Assembly (NCBI GenBank): GCA_964023205.1
Contig: OZ026834.1
Coordinates: 34,758,756-34,822,755 of the forward strand
Origin: Lutraria lutraria
Taxonomy: Eukaryota > Mollusca > Bivalvia > Venerida > Mactridae
Length of the DNA: 64,000 bases
Direction of reading: 5' to 3'
The notes under the pieces were generated by a model. The model was not told where the DNA came from. It worked only from the letters and a program-made list of their open reading frames with translations, and did no database searches. Of the stretch, positions 23,830-36,210 are shown piece after piece. Numbering within the stretch: the stretch's first letter is position 1; each line of letters opens with the position of its first letter. The translations under genes were made by a program, and so were the position numbers.

Positions 23830-24918
23830 CTGAGAAGAAAAGAATGCGAGTCAATACGGGGACTCAACATGTAACATAGTGTCCTCGGTTGATATGACAA
23901 AATAAACCATTCAAAATGGCTTAATGAAAAACTGGCAATTAACATTCAATAATTACAATTCAAATTATTACTATTGACCTGTCTACAGATTATCTTTAAT
24001 TGAAGACTATTTCATAAAATGCATGCCATGGACGCTATATTCAATATATGCACTTGATTTGATGTTGACTCGAACAAAGAGTTAAAATCTACCCTGTGAA
24101 CCTCATTGAGCCAATTACAAAATGGCCTATTATTGAGTTTGTTTGAGCAGAAATTATGAGAAATTCACGAGATACTTATATATTTTTAATGACACGGTGG
24201 TATAATAAAACATGTACAGTGCAATTACTATATAATGTTAACAATACTGGTGTTTGTGGTCATTGAATGATCGATTGTTTTCAAGATTGAAGAATAAACA
24301 GGACTGATGTGAAGTTTACCCTTAGTTATTTATATACTTAGGTTTAATAGAAATGATGTTAAAATAATAAATCGTAGATGAATAACAGCACAATAAAAGT
24401 CAATTCTGCCACACTATACTGTATACACTAGTGTCTCTCAGGTTCACTCAAATATAAAGACCATGTGTCCTTGTACAGAGACGTCATCACATCTTAACCA
24501 GTTAACATAAGGCCTAAGGGTCTTCATCCCAACAATCAAAATTTTGCTGATTATGTCCGGGCGACATAATTGAATACAAATTGAATACACACGACAGAAG
24601 GTGAACAGAGGCTAAAATGAATTCAGACATGAAATCGTGTTTGTTATTCAATATAAAGTGTAAATATAACATGGCATTCATTACATTACAGACCTCAAAA
24701 CCGGCACTTTCTACTTTCAGTTTGATCATAAGAGCTATCAACTTGTAATATTTTAAAAATCTGTAAAAATATATTTGAAATGAACATTTAATATTTCAAC
24801 AATTCCTAAAATATATTTATTGTCGATCAAGAAATAGACAATGTGGTTTATAACCACATAAGCTCATAAAAACGTTAAAAAATAATTCGAAACTAAGGTA
24901 CGGCTGTGTTTTATCAAA
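23830..24918. other. Divergent intergenic region between MGME1 and ZNF830
   Basis: About 1.1 kb separates the MGME1 coding exon's splice acceptor from the ZNF830 ATG. It should hold the MGME1 5' UTR exon and both promoters. I could not place either transcription start. No coding exon is seen. Confidence 0.5.
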
Positions 24919-24926
24919 ATGGCGTC
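24914..24926 (+). promoter_or_regulatory. YY1-like motif overlapping the ZNF830 start codon
   Basis: TCAAAATGGCGTC overlaps the initiator ATG and resembles the AAnATGGCGnC YY1 motif, which in animal housekeeping genes often lies at or just after the transcription start and encodes the first codons. This suggests a very short 5' UTR. Confidence 0.4.
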
Positions 24927-27900
24927 TAAAAAGAAGAAAGTCGTCACCAAAGATGATTTAAGACGTTTAATGAAAGAAAAACAGACAGCTGGAAAATCAT
25001 CTTCCAAGAAAATTGACCATGCATTAGCAAAGTAATCGTCTGTTAAAAAATTAATGACTTTTGTATTACCTTATGCATGCAAACGACTAGTGTTTGATAA
25101 TGTAATGCAATTTCGCGATGATGCGTCAGGTTTATATTCTGCAGTGGTCTTAAATATGAAGTTGACATTCGTGATAATCAATCAAACACTTTTAAAATCA
25201 AGAATTTTTTACTTTTTGTATAATTTCTTAGAATGATTTGTTGACAATTAGCATGATCGCCAACTTTTATAAATTTCTTAAAGCTTGGCATGATTTTTTT
25301 GTAGAGCTCTTCAATGCAACACTTATCAAATAGTATATTGATTGGTCCAGGGCCTTATCCAGCTATAAAGCGATATAAAGTTATTTAGTGATAAAATCCA
25401 AATATCTTGAAACGCATATCCTGGTAACCGCTATAGTGCGACCATTCAAGAAAGTACAACGTATCAAGGACTTATATACATACATGAATTCGCAACTTCC
25501 GTATTAACAGTTTAAAGTAATCAAATCCCGCGATGATAAGACGTGAATCAACGGGAATACAAGCTATTGTTTACAAAAGCGAAAATACGAAAATATCCGT
25601 GATAATCCGAATGATAATAACAGCAAAAATATCCGTGGTATTCCGAATGTTTAATCTCGGAGACGAGAGGATTATAATAGTTGTCCGCCATCTTGGAATT
25701 TGAAATGTTCGACTGATGCCTTTTTCAATGCTTATACTTAGACTTTGTGGATTATAGATGTATCTCAATATCTTTAAGGAATTTGTTGCATCCTTTACCA
25801 ATTTCCCGTGCCCAATTGCCAGAGTTTTTTTAGTATAATCAAAATCGTAAACGCCCAATTACAGCTGTCGGACATTGCCGAGTATATAGCAATGCATTGT
25901 GGGATCGCCGAACGATATCGTTTGAGCTATTTTTAGCAGTTGCGAATCCATGTATGTATATAACTTATTATAAGTCCTTGAACGTATGCAGGAACATATG
26001 ATGATATCGGCATAATTTTTCTTTCTTTTGACTGTTTGGGAATTTTTTTGTAATTGGGAAAAAACTTGCCTAATTTAGATTGGGAATGGGGCAAATATTC
26101 AGCCCTGATGATAAAGCGAAAATGCCCTGTGGTCACAGAATTGCTTGCACAATTTTAATGGCTGTTTTTGTAAAGATACCAGATTAGTTATTATGTTAAC
26201 TGACTTTGATGGTAGTACTAGGGCATACTTTTTTTTTAATTAATAATTATTATCAATGATTGTAGTGAAAGTCTAGGATCAGAAACAATCTGATTCTGTT
26301 AATAAATGATTTGAACACACTCATGATAATAATTTCTTGAATTACAAGTGTTCATAATCATATTCATAATCATCATAATTACTTTTTCTCCTGATTGAAG
26401 GTATAACAGTTTAGACCAGCTTGTTTGTGTTCTGTGTAATACTGTGGTGAAGTCAGATCTTGTATGGCCTGCACATTTACAGAGCAAGGTCCATAAAGCG
26501 GTAAGATATTTTCTAAACTATTACCTTCTCTTTTAAAGATTAATACTGGAATCCATTAATAGTAGTCAGTACCAGTCCTGTAAAACAATATTGTATTTAA
26601 TTTAATGCTGGTAGACAATGTTTTACAGTTTCCACTGACGTCCTATCTGGTGAACTGTTCCATTAGTATCAATCTTTGTAGATCATGATGTTGAGCACAG
26701 TGCTTCATCACTTTCCATTTACTATTAAACTTTGCAAAGTAAAATCTAATACTGTACAACCATACGTTTTAATAAATTTTATGAGACATTTTTATAACCA
26801 TATAAAGAAAAAAGTATGCCATTATTTTAATTATTTAGAATCTTGACAATTTGAAGAAGAAGCAAATAGTAGAGTCTTCTCAGCTGAAAAGGAAACTAGA
26901 TGATGGAACTGAAAGTAATTCTTCAAAAAAGGCCAAAGGTATGATTTATTAGGTACTCTCCAACTCGTCATGTTAAACTTACTAGGTGTGATAAAAATGG
27001 AAATTTAGCATGTTGATAACAAGCAGTTTTAATCTTTAATCTGTCTTTGTTGGCCTTTGCTAATGGAAAAAGATCATCCACATAAATGACATTGGAAGAT
27101 ATCTTAACCAGTTTTACACACAATTTATTTGGCCTTAATAGCTGGACACAAGTGTCTTACTTTGTTATCTATTCATGCTATCTTATACCATTTCTTTGCA
27201 TGAAATGGAAATGTTTCCCACTAGACCTATTTTTTAAATTGCTTGCTATGGTGTGCAGTATTCTTGTAATCAAATAAACAAAATAAATATTTCAATTTTA
27301 ATTTGCTTGCTATTTTATGTTGTTTTTTCAGGAAGTTCAAATGGAGGTCCTTCAAATTCTGGAGGGTAAATAATTAATCTTTTTGATTATCCTTAGAACA
27401 TCTTTGAGACATTTTGAGCATGCATCTGTCTTGTTTGTGTCTGTCAACATTTGTGTGTGACACTTCTTTTTCCTGATCATGGTTGGAATCATTATTTTGT
27501 GGTCTGGACTGAAACCTGTATAAACTATTGTTCTAACTATCGCCAAATCAGTTAGAAACTGAATTGAGATTTTCTCTGTCTAGAATGAGCTATTTTGATT
27601 GTACTTGTACTATTAATTGCATTTGATTTGATGTTCATAAAAATTATGTCCTCTATTTGAAGAAAATCTGCTGAATATCTATTTTAGAGTGCATGTCAGA
27701 AGAGCTCTCCATAAATTTCGTAATTCATGCAGTTGAATAATGATGAAAATTCTATTACGACTGTATAACAACTTGCATACGCTAATTCATTTGATTATTG
27801 AAATAGTACACTGTCGTGTAATAAGTGTAAAAAATGGTTCTGATATATATATGGGCTGGATGAATGTTTGTTCATGCCTTCATTGTATCACTTCAAAAGC

Positions 27901-30900
27901 TCTACATGCTATCCTGTCAGTGGGTTTCACAATAGTTACTAGGCTTAAATATCTGTAAGCAATACTTTATCTGTTACAACAAACAGTAACATAACCATGT
28001 TGTCGAACACAGATGAGCTGTTTTCACATATTTTTGAGACAGCCCTCAATGTGAGAAACCAACACTGAAAATGTGAAAAAATGTTTGACTCAAATTTTAA
28101 TGTATGTTATAGGTTACCTTCAGATTTCTTTGATTCAAGTAAAAGTTCTTTCAAGAAGCCATCAACGTCTGTGATTAAATCAACTAAATCTTTATTAAGT
28201 GGTTATGGATCTTCTGATTCTGACCAAGAAGAAGAAACCACCTCATCAACTACAACAACTTCATCAAATACCGCTTCATCTACTTTAGCTGCCGTGTCAG
28301 GATTACCCACAGGTTAGGATTTTATTTCTTGTTCTTATAGTATTTACTTGTACCCCTGGAGTCAAATGATGGGGGAGGCGCATATAGTTATTGCCTTACC
28401 CGTATGTCTGTTAGAGGTGAATCAAGCTGCTCCCTGGAGGCAGGCGTATACGTTTATTGAATACAGCATCTTGTTATGTTGTGTATTGTTATGATTGAAT
28501 GGAATTATGTAACAAGATATGCATACAATTGAACTGTTGAAAGTAAGTCAGTTTCTGCATGTGACAAATATAAATTGTTTAATAAGAAAATTTAATGGTA
28601 TCTTTTGATGGCAACAGATGCTTGTATATCCATGTTTTGTCTGTCATACTTGAGTTAGTGTTAACATAATGTTAATAAACTGGACATAGCCCATTAGGAA
28701 GGACAGATCATATGCTTTATGACCATTATCCTCTATCAGACATTACTTTTCTATTTTTACAGATTTCTTTGATGCTGGTGTCATGTCTAGTGCTTCAACT
28801 TCTAAAGTTTCAGAAGAAGATCAAAAACCATCAAAGATTTCAGATGCATTACCTGAAGGATTCTTTGATGATCCAAAAATGGATGCAAAGGTATTTTCTT
28901 TTTTTTAGATAATTATTTTAGTTAATAGAAAAAAAATTGAATAGTCTACTTTTCTATTTTAAAAATTGTATTCTGTGGATAAAACATAACTGGAAGACTA
29001 ATCATATTCATTTAGTGCTGTTGATTTTGTATGTAAAATGCATAGAGTTACATATTTTCAAACATTTTTACATGCTATGATATTCACTTCTTAAGGGCTT
29101 TTCAAAGAAGGGAGCATCACATTGTATTGCACTATTATTTATTTGAAGTATTACATCAATTTTTTTATTGTAGATACGTAATGTTGAATATGTTGACAAG
29201 ATGGAAGAAGAATGGGAATTATTTCAGAAAACAATGAAAGAAGAAACGCATGTAATATATTTGTCTTAAGATACACTTACCAACATGTTTCTGTGTAACA
29301 CCCATATATATTACTCTAATAGTATACTAGCATGCCCACTTAGCTTAATATATTCAGTCTATGTCCCTCATGCTCGTTTGTTCAATGTTTCAAATGGTCA
29401 CTGACATGAAGATTGTGGTTTCTAACACTCATCCTATAGTTTTAACATTAAACTGGGATAAATTATTATGTTGTGCCTGTTTGAATGCTAATATTAATAG
29501 TTACAGGGTTAGTAACTGACCCGATACGGGATATACGGGTCTGTGGAAAACCATATGGGGCGAGACCGAAGAAAAGCCTCCATTACAGATCCAATATTTA
29601 AATATAAATGACTCCATTACTGACCTAATATATTCTGTTAACCTAATATAGGATATATTAGGTCACCACGTGACATCAAATCATCCAATGACAGAAGCGT
29701 ATTTTGTAGTAGGCGCGATATGAGCATTTACGGTAATGTTTTTACAGGATGAATTTACTTGTAATTTCTTCTCATATAGCGATCATGCAAACTATGAATT
29801 TCAACACTGCACTCTATATTTTTTTATTTGGAAATACAAATGCTCAAATCAGAGTGCTTAAATGATTCAGTTCCAAACTTTGTGATTAAGTGCTGGAGTC
29901 TTGTTACATTTTTATCATAAAATGATTTGAATATATCGAGGGCTCAGCGCAACACTGTCATAACTTGTTCTTATTTCAATAAGAGTTACGACCATGTTGC
30001 GTTGAACCCTCGATATATTAAAACTTCTTATTTTGTATTAAAATTTTTGGTTTAAGATAGAATGTCAACCTATGAAATATTCACCTTCTAATTGCCACAA
30101 AATGATAAATTTTGAAGTGTCAGGTTCCATGACTTGGTGAAGTCTTATTCTGTGATCACCAGCTTGTAAATAAATAAATTTTACATATTTGAATGATTTT
30201 GATGCTTTTAATGAGGAAGAAAAAATATATTTATATGATACAATAAAATGGGACAATTGCAAAATATAAGAAGAAAAAATTGATACATGAAAATTACAAT
30301 TATTTGGTTGGGTGTGCATTAAAATGTTTATTACCATAATTCAAATAAGTTTCTTCAGAACAAAATATTTTCTTCATTATATTTCCTTACTGTTCATATA
30401 CAAAAAAAAAATGAAATAAGAAAATTTTCAGGAAAAAGGAACATTTCACTGTGTCTTATTTTTCAGTAATATTCAAGTTCACTTTATCAGCGTTTTACTG
30501 TGTAACAGAAACTCAAATTGGTAGCTTTGCACTATTTATTCATCTAATGAAAATACTTAGTTTAGTTTACTAGTAACTAGAATGTATTAACATGGCAGGT
30601 TTCTGAAGCAATAGTTGATGAAGAAGATGAACAGGTAAATGTGGACAGAAATATAGACGAGATCGATGAACAGATGTAAGTGGCTTTCCAGAAAGTCTTT
30701 ATCATAATATGTTTCAACATTTATCTGTGTTGTGATTTTCAGTTTGGTCTGATTTGATTATTTTTCTATAACCACTGTTAATTTTTAGTTTATGTGCATC
30801 GTCTGTCGTGCTTAGTGAAGTGGCATCAAACTTTTCTTTAAACGTCTCCTAAATCACTAAGCCAATTACAAGTAAACTTTGCAGGAATGATTCTTGGGTG

Positions 30901-31754
30901 GTCCCTTTCAAAGTTGTTCAAAAAATTAAATTCCATTCAACACTGGTAGCCATGGCCACCAATAGTGGATAATAGTAAGTGAATGTAGTCCGTCATTTCT
31001 TGGTTGAGTGATTATAGGACCATCATCACCCTCTTGTTATGATTGTTACCTCAATTTCATGTATTGTAAAGTGTTGAAAATATCATAATGTAAAACTGAT
31101 GTAGTAATATGATTGAATATTTAGTATTTCATTCAAACCAGTGCAAAATATCATACTTTGTGGTAATAGTTATATATTTTTTTTACTTATTTTATTGCAA
31201 ATTGAATAAGCTATAACTGTGATAATGAATTGTAGGGAGTTATTTTCTAAGCTAACACTATGCAGACTGACTCTTGTCAAGCTTTTGCTCATATTGTTAG
31301 CATTTATCTGCCTTATTCTGTTTGTCATGTAGGCATTTATGCTTAATTAATAAATCTAAAATGGAAATCTCAACCTTTGTGCAGGGGAAACAAAAAACAA
31401 TATGGTCTGGACCTGCAAAAAAAGGAAATTCCGGCATATTTCCAAAAACATTCACCCCTGTGTGATTTCAAGGAAGACAAATAATTTGTCTGCCTAAATG
31501 ATCTCTGTCTTGATTCTGGTATACTACAAATGTAGAATTAACCATACTTATAGTACAGGGAGTAGACATTATAATTATAGTTTCCTCATTTCAGTCAATG
31601 TTGGAAAGAAGTGAATGATCTTGAGACTAAGAAGGAAGAAATTATGAAGAATGGCCCTGTTGAACATAAAAAAGACAATGATAGTGATGACGAACTGAAT
31701 GAAGAGACGCTGGGAGAGTTTCTTGATTGGAGGTCGAAAAAGTCTTGGAGATAA
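24919..31754 (+). CDS. ZNF830: Zinc finger protein 830 (CCDC16), nine exons
   Basis: ZNF830 is a nuclear protein linked to the XAB2/intron-binding spliceosomal complex and DNA-break repair. Exons are 24919-25031, 26401-26500, 26839-26938, 27332-27365, 28113-28312, 28763-28890, 29174-29251, 30599-30675 and 31595-31754, all GT-AG with consistent phases, giving 329 residues (human about 372). The N-terminus has LRRLMKEKQ (14-22) as in human. A single C2H2 finger uses C47, C50, H63 and H69 in a CVLCNT context. A Ser/Thr-rich acidic middle follows, then LPEGFFDDP (212-220), EEEWELFQK (~235), EAIVDEEDE (~254) and a C-terminal acidic segment ending in a DWRxK-type motif. LPxxFF occurs three times (117, 180, 212). 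It is head to head with MGME1 and tail to tail with the bHLH gene. Confidence 0.95.
25465..25980. mobile_element. Inverted-repeat element in ZNF830 intron 1
   Basis: The ends are inverted repeats: CAAGGACTTATATACATACA continuing to GAATTCGCAACT (25465-25497), and the reverse complement at 25938-25980 with an 8 bp insertion (TAACTTAT). The interior contains CCAAGATGGCGGAC on the minus strand (YY1-like) and a 95-codon antisense frame beginning MGVYDFDYTKK with no recognisable domain. A fragment of the end sequence recurs near 59611. Confidence 0.65.
29933..30016 (+). mobile_element. 84 bp hairpin element, copy 3, in ZNF830 intron 7
   Basis: It runs ATATCGAGGGCTCAGCGCAA to GTTGAACCCTCGATAT, the same orientation and length as the copies at 6409 and 52909. 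Confidence 0.85.
30888..30965 (+). repeat. Fragment of the tandem-array element in ZNF830 intron 8
   Basis: TTCTTGGGTGGTCCCTTTC and AAAGTTGTTCAAAAAATTAA are the reverse complement of words at about 1155-1200, followed by GGTAGCCATGGCCACCA, which matches TTGCCATAGCAACC upstream of it. Confidence 0.7.
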
Positions 31755-33641
31755 CATTTTGTCTATATCCATATTGATTTGTCTTGTATAAAAGATGTAA
31801 GGCTTGTTCATCTGTGTCAGATTCATCAGTATTTATGCTGTTCGTGCTCAAAGCATGTACTTAGTTTATGATTGATGAATTAAACCATGGGGAGATTTTT
31901 GAACATTTATTTAGTGGAATTTGTTTGCATCAAATACTGTGACAAAGTTTCCGAAGTACAGACACCATAATATCAACTTTCAATATTGGCCAAAAATTAT
32001 CGTAGATAATGATGACTGGCTTGTGTTGATTAGCATTAGCATGTAGAAGATATTTTTTAATGTTTATGCATAAATTATGTTCTCTTTCTAAGTTATTCAT
32101 AATTTTCTTTTAATTGATCAAACATCAGAATCTGCATTCTAAGCAACCCTTAGATCATGTAATGTTAATTGACTACTTATTCTTGGACAGTTCATCAAAG
32201 TTGTTTAGTTTATGTACTGAGAAGTTACAGAATGGTTAAACTTAATCTTAGCAAACCTTTTTTTCTTGTTTTTGATCATGAAATAAATGCAAGCATACAG
32301 TGAACTTATTTTAAAGTTCATCAGTTCAAGTTTCTATCAATTATGCTCACCTGTCTGTTGACTATAAGTTCACATTACTTAACTATTGTTTCTCTGTTAC
32401 TCGCAATTTTACAACTCCTCATATCATAGTGAATGAAGTAGTAATTACAGTGTAATATTATTGGTGGTCGGTGGTTCCACCCAGATAAATGCTTTGTTAT
32501 CTTTCACTCTTAAAACTGGAAGTCACCAAATAACCCTGGCTGTTGGTGTGATGTTTAACCCCTAGTAAAAAAATATTAATGAAGTAACAATGTTACAGTG
32601 ATCATGAGAGATGAATAACTCAACAGTGGAGGTTGGCCAAGTAGTTGATGTAGTATAGTATGCCATTGTGGTTAAACCGTATTAAAGTGCTTATGGTCCT
32701 AAAAGACTCACTGCCTCAATGCTTATTAGTGTTTATTGTTGACCTCATATCCATTCCTGTGAAAATATTTTCATGTCAGTTTATTAACATTTATAGATGT
32801 TAAGATTTGTAGATTTTTTGGATATGTGCTACTTTACGATATATGAAGACTATTTTGACTTGTGCTTTGTTAAGAAATATTTAGATTTTTTGACATATGC
32901 TATTTTTGTTATTGTTAAACTGTATGACACATTATGTAATGTAATAATAATTTGTTAAACACATATAATACATTTTGTTGTACCTTCAAAAACTTGCATA
33001 AGATATTCTTGCATGAAAGTGACCTCAGACTGACCTCTTGTTTTATAACCTCTGACCTTGGCCCACATTTGTTGTTTCTGAATGATTTAAGTATTTATTG
33101 TAGTCAGATCATGTATAGTACAATTTTATTAAACTGTCAAAGCTGAATAATTACATGGTTGCTGAATGCGATTATTTTTAGCTTTGTACCACAGTCGATC
33201 CTTTTCGTTTATTTTATCATTTATAGGGAATGTCCCATTCCACATGTTTATATAGTAAAATGAAGAATATTGTATCACTTATGAAATTAATAATGGAAGC
33301 ATTGACCGTGAAATTATGCGGGTTTGACAGTTTAATAAAATCGCACTATACATAGTATGATTCGAATTACATGTATCCAAAGAGATGATTTCATAAATCA
33401 ATGCAACACTTGTATCATGTCTTTTTATAAACATACATGTACAACTAGATACATTAAGACCTTGATATACGGTGGAACCCTCTCTTGACAAAAACCTCCC
33501 TTAATCATGCTTTTTCCTAACTGTACTACTTAACTATTACTTTAACCTCTGTAGAGAACCTCTGCTTCTCCCAATGGGTGTTGCTTTGGAGAGGTTGCAC
33601 TGTATATAAAAACCACCTTCTAGGCTAAATAAATCAGTCAT

Positions 33642-33823
33642 AATACAGTTTAACCTGTGTTAGTGGCCACTTCCAAATAAAGACCCCCCTTTGAATAGAG
33701 ACTTTCTTTGAAATGCAGTCACTGATTATTTACAACAAAATGACTTTCAAATAAAGGTCATCCATCTATAAAGGCCTCATTTTGTCTTTCCGAAGGATGG
33801 CCTTTGTTCACAGATTTAACTGT
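33642..33823 (+). mobile_element. TIR element, CAGTCAAACCTGTG family, copy 4
   Basis: It starts ATACAGTTTAACCTGTGTTA and ends TTCACAGATTTAACTGTA, a clear inverted pair, with internal AATAAAG(G/A)CC words. Confidence 0.7.
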
Positions 33824-34048
33824 ACTTCAGATTATTGAAAATGAAAATTTGAAGTATAGATAGATCAAAAACTGATAAAAAAGTAATTGTAAAGAGGTGG
33901 TATTATTATCAAGTTGAAAAAAAATCTCAGGAGTTGGTCATAATAATGAAGTGGTTTTAATACATGTATATCGAGGAGATTGTTAAGGTAGATTTTACTG
34001 CAAGTACATTCATGTCATGTTTTAATAGTAGAATATCTAAAATTCAGT

Positions 34049-34285
34049 CACCCGCCTCAGAGGTCGAGTGGTTAAGGTCGCTTACTTTAAATCACTGTAA
34101 CCTCTCACTGATTGTGGGTCATGGGTTTGAGCCCAGCTACCGACCATGTCTCTTTCTGAGAGACAGTTGGCAGATGCTTATGGAGGATGGGTATCTAATG
34201 CTGGTTCTTCCCTGGAGCCATGTTTAAGTGAATTGTCAGCCTCATAGGATTCTGACTGTTGTAAAGGGTTGTAAAAACAAACATA
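34049..34285 (+). mobile_element. tRNA-derived SINE, family 1, second copy
   Basis: It has A-box GGTCGAGTGGTTAAGG and B-box GGTTTGAGCCC (34124-34133), then the same body words as the MGME1-intron copy: ACCGACCATGTCTC, CTGGTTCTTCCC, GATTCTGACTGTTG and GTAAAAAC. It is not a functional tRNA gene. Confidence 0.8.
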
Positions 34286-34685
34286 AAATTCACTATGTAT
34301 AGCATGACTGACATCATAAACAGAGACACTTTATTTCACAGAACGAACATAATTCCATACTTGGAAATATTGTAGAAACTGAGCATAATTATAACAACAA
34401 ATAGTAACAATGATAAAATATAACTTAGAATGCACTTGGCACAATGAATACGATATAATGTGTATTTTCACCATGATTCCTGTAAACAAACAACCCAACA
34501 CTCCATACACCACTACTGATAAAATGTGCAGAATTTATATAATAACATTAAATCATCAAGGTTAGATAAACAACTCTCATTATTAAGTTTCCCTGAATGA
34601 ACCATAATGTTGACAAAAAACTGAACAACATGATTTCTTTCACTTCTAAATTCAAAAATCTTTATGCACTTGTCAATATTTTGCC

Positions 34686-34710
34686 GGGGGGGGGGGGGGG
34701 GGGGGGGGGG
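34686..34710. repeat. G25 homopolymer
   Basis: An uninterrupted run of 25 G residues. It could fold as a G-quadruplex. Its exact length is likely to be assembly- or read-dependent. Confidence 0.9.
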
Positions 34711-35519
34711 CTGACACAAGGGAATTTGACATTTCTAAAATTTTGATATCTTAATCCCCACCCTAGAGTCTACTTGGCAACATGGATGTAAAACCCGGCC
34801 AATGTATTTCCTGGGACCCAAAGTCATTAAGTTTATAAAATTCCCGCCTGTCAGAAATGGTCTTCTGTCTTAAGTCCCGAGCGGGCAAAATATTGACAGG
34901 TGCATTAACTTGTCTTGAATTACATAATTGTACATATTATATTTTTAGCCACATGTACGTACAAGTGAGTTTCCAGGTTATGAAAATCTCTTTCAAATCA
35001 AAGTCTTAAGCAAAACCTAGCTGGCTGGCATAGTTCTAAGCCATGAAACAAATGAATCAAAAGTAACTTGTTTTTACCTTAAAGCATAATAATATAGTAT
35101 CAACATAATATTTATACATAATTTTATGAACACATACATACTGTACTAGTAAAACACACAAGCTTATAAAGTACTTATATTGCTACCACTATTCTAGTAT
35201 TCTCTGTTATAATTTGAGATAAGTGTTCTTGTTGCCAATTTTTTATTAATTAGAAGTTTTACAACCCACAGTATACTGCTTACAAATCCAGCTAGCTACC
35301 TGGAATTCTACAAATACAATGTTCAATATGTTAACAAGATACATTTTCAAACACAACGCCCCCTCAGAGTGACTTGACCTACTGACCTGAAAATGCACAG
35401 GTCCTGCATGGTCATGAGGAACCAACATAATTATGAAGATTGATGATTCTTGGAGGAAGTGTTTTGATTTAATAGGCAAGTTTGGCACAAACAAACAGAC
35501 AGGCCAAAAACAATATACT

Positions 35520-35531
35520 CCCCCCCCCCCC
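35520..35531. repeat. C12 homopolymer
   Basis: An uninterrupted run of 12 C residues in the same intergenic region as the G25 tract. Confidence 0.9.
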
Positions 35532-36210
35532 AATCTAATACAGGGGCATAAAAATCATGCATAAACATCCTACTGTAGGATTCTCACAAAAATGCAGACA
35601 TCAACAAACAAATTTCAAAGAAGCCAATATAAATATGTTGGCCAATCAATGTAACTAGGGAGCTGAACTTTGTTGCAAGTCTAGGCAATGAAATACATGT
35701 AGTTGCATATTCTTATAATAAATACAAAAAAGTTACTCTGAAATTCCTATTCTGCATACAGTAAAAGTATTTAAGTTAAAAACCTATTTAAAACATAACT
35801 ATTAAATCACAGTAAAATTCCTGTCCAGAAATAAAAGTGTTATTCTCAAATACCCAAACTGACCATGACTAAATGTTTACATATATATTGCAATACTGAC
35901 CATAACAAATGTTCTCTCATTGTCTAGCATGGAACATACAAAAATGTCCCTCTTACATCTCAAACTGAACATGACAAAACAATTCAGTTGTTAAGCACCT
36001 CTCCCAAAGGAGTGTTGTCAATCAGAGGAAGGTGGACATTTTCATCAGCTAAGGATTATTTGCTGTCTATCCCAATACCATCAATAGATTTTCTCAACAG
36101 ATTTACATTTCACAAAACTGACCTCCATTACATCTCAATCCAGAATCACACCCCTGTATAAATCCAGAACCACACACCTGTATGTATCATTAAGGTAAGT
36201 TTAACATTGA

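Larger units (their letters stand above)
31755..36210. other. Convergent intergenic region, ZNF830 to bHLH gene
   Basis: It contains the 3' UTRs of both convergent genes. An AATAAA at 32282-32287 is one candidate poly(A) signal for ZNF830. It also holds a TIR element (33642-33823), a SINE (34049-34285), a G25 tract (34686-34710) and a C12 tract (35520-35531). The sequence near 35340-35470 looks like old dispersed repeat. No coding exon is supported. Confidence 0.6.

Noticed and set aside
25571..25858. Antisense frame beginning MGVYDFDYTKK as a small gene
   Set aside because: It lies inside an inverted-repeat element in a ZNF830 intron, with no domain and no splice context. It is retained only as part of the element finding.
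35246..35533. 95-codon minus-strand frame ahead of the C12 tract
   Set aside because: It begins in the homopolymer and runs through dispersed-repeat-like DNA, with no domain or splice support.
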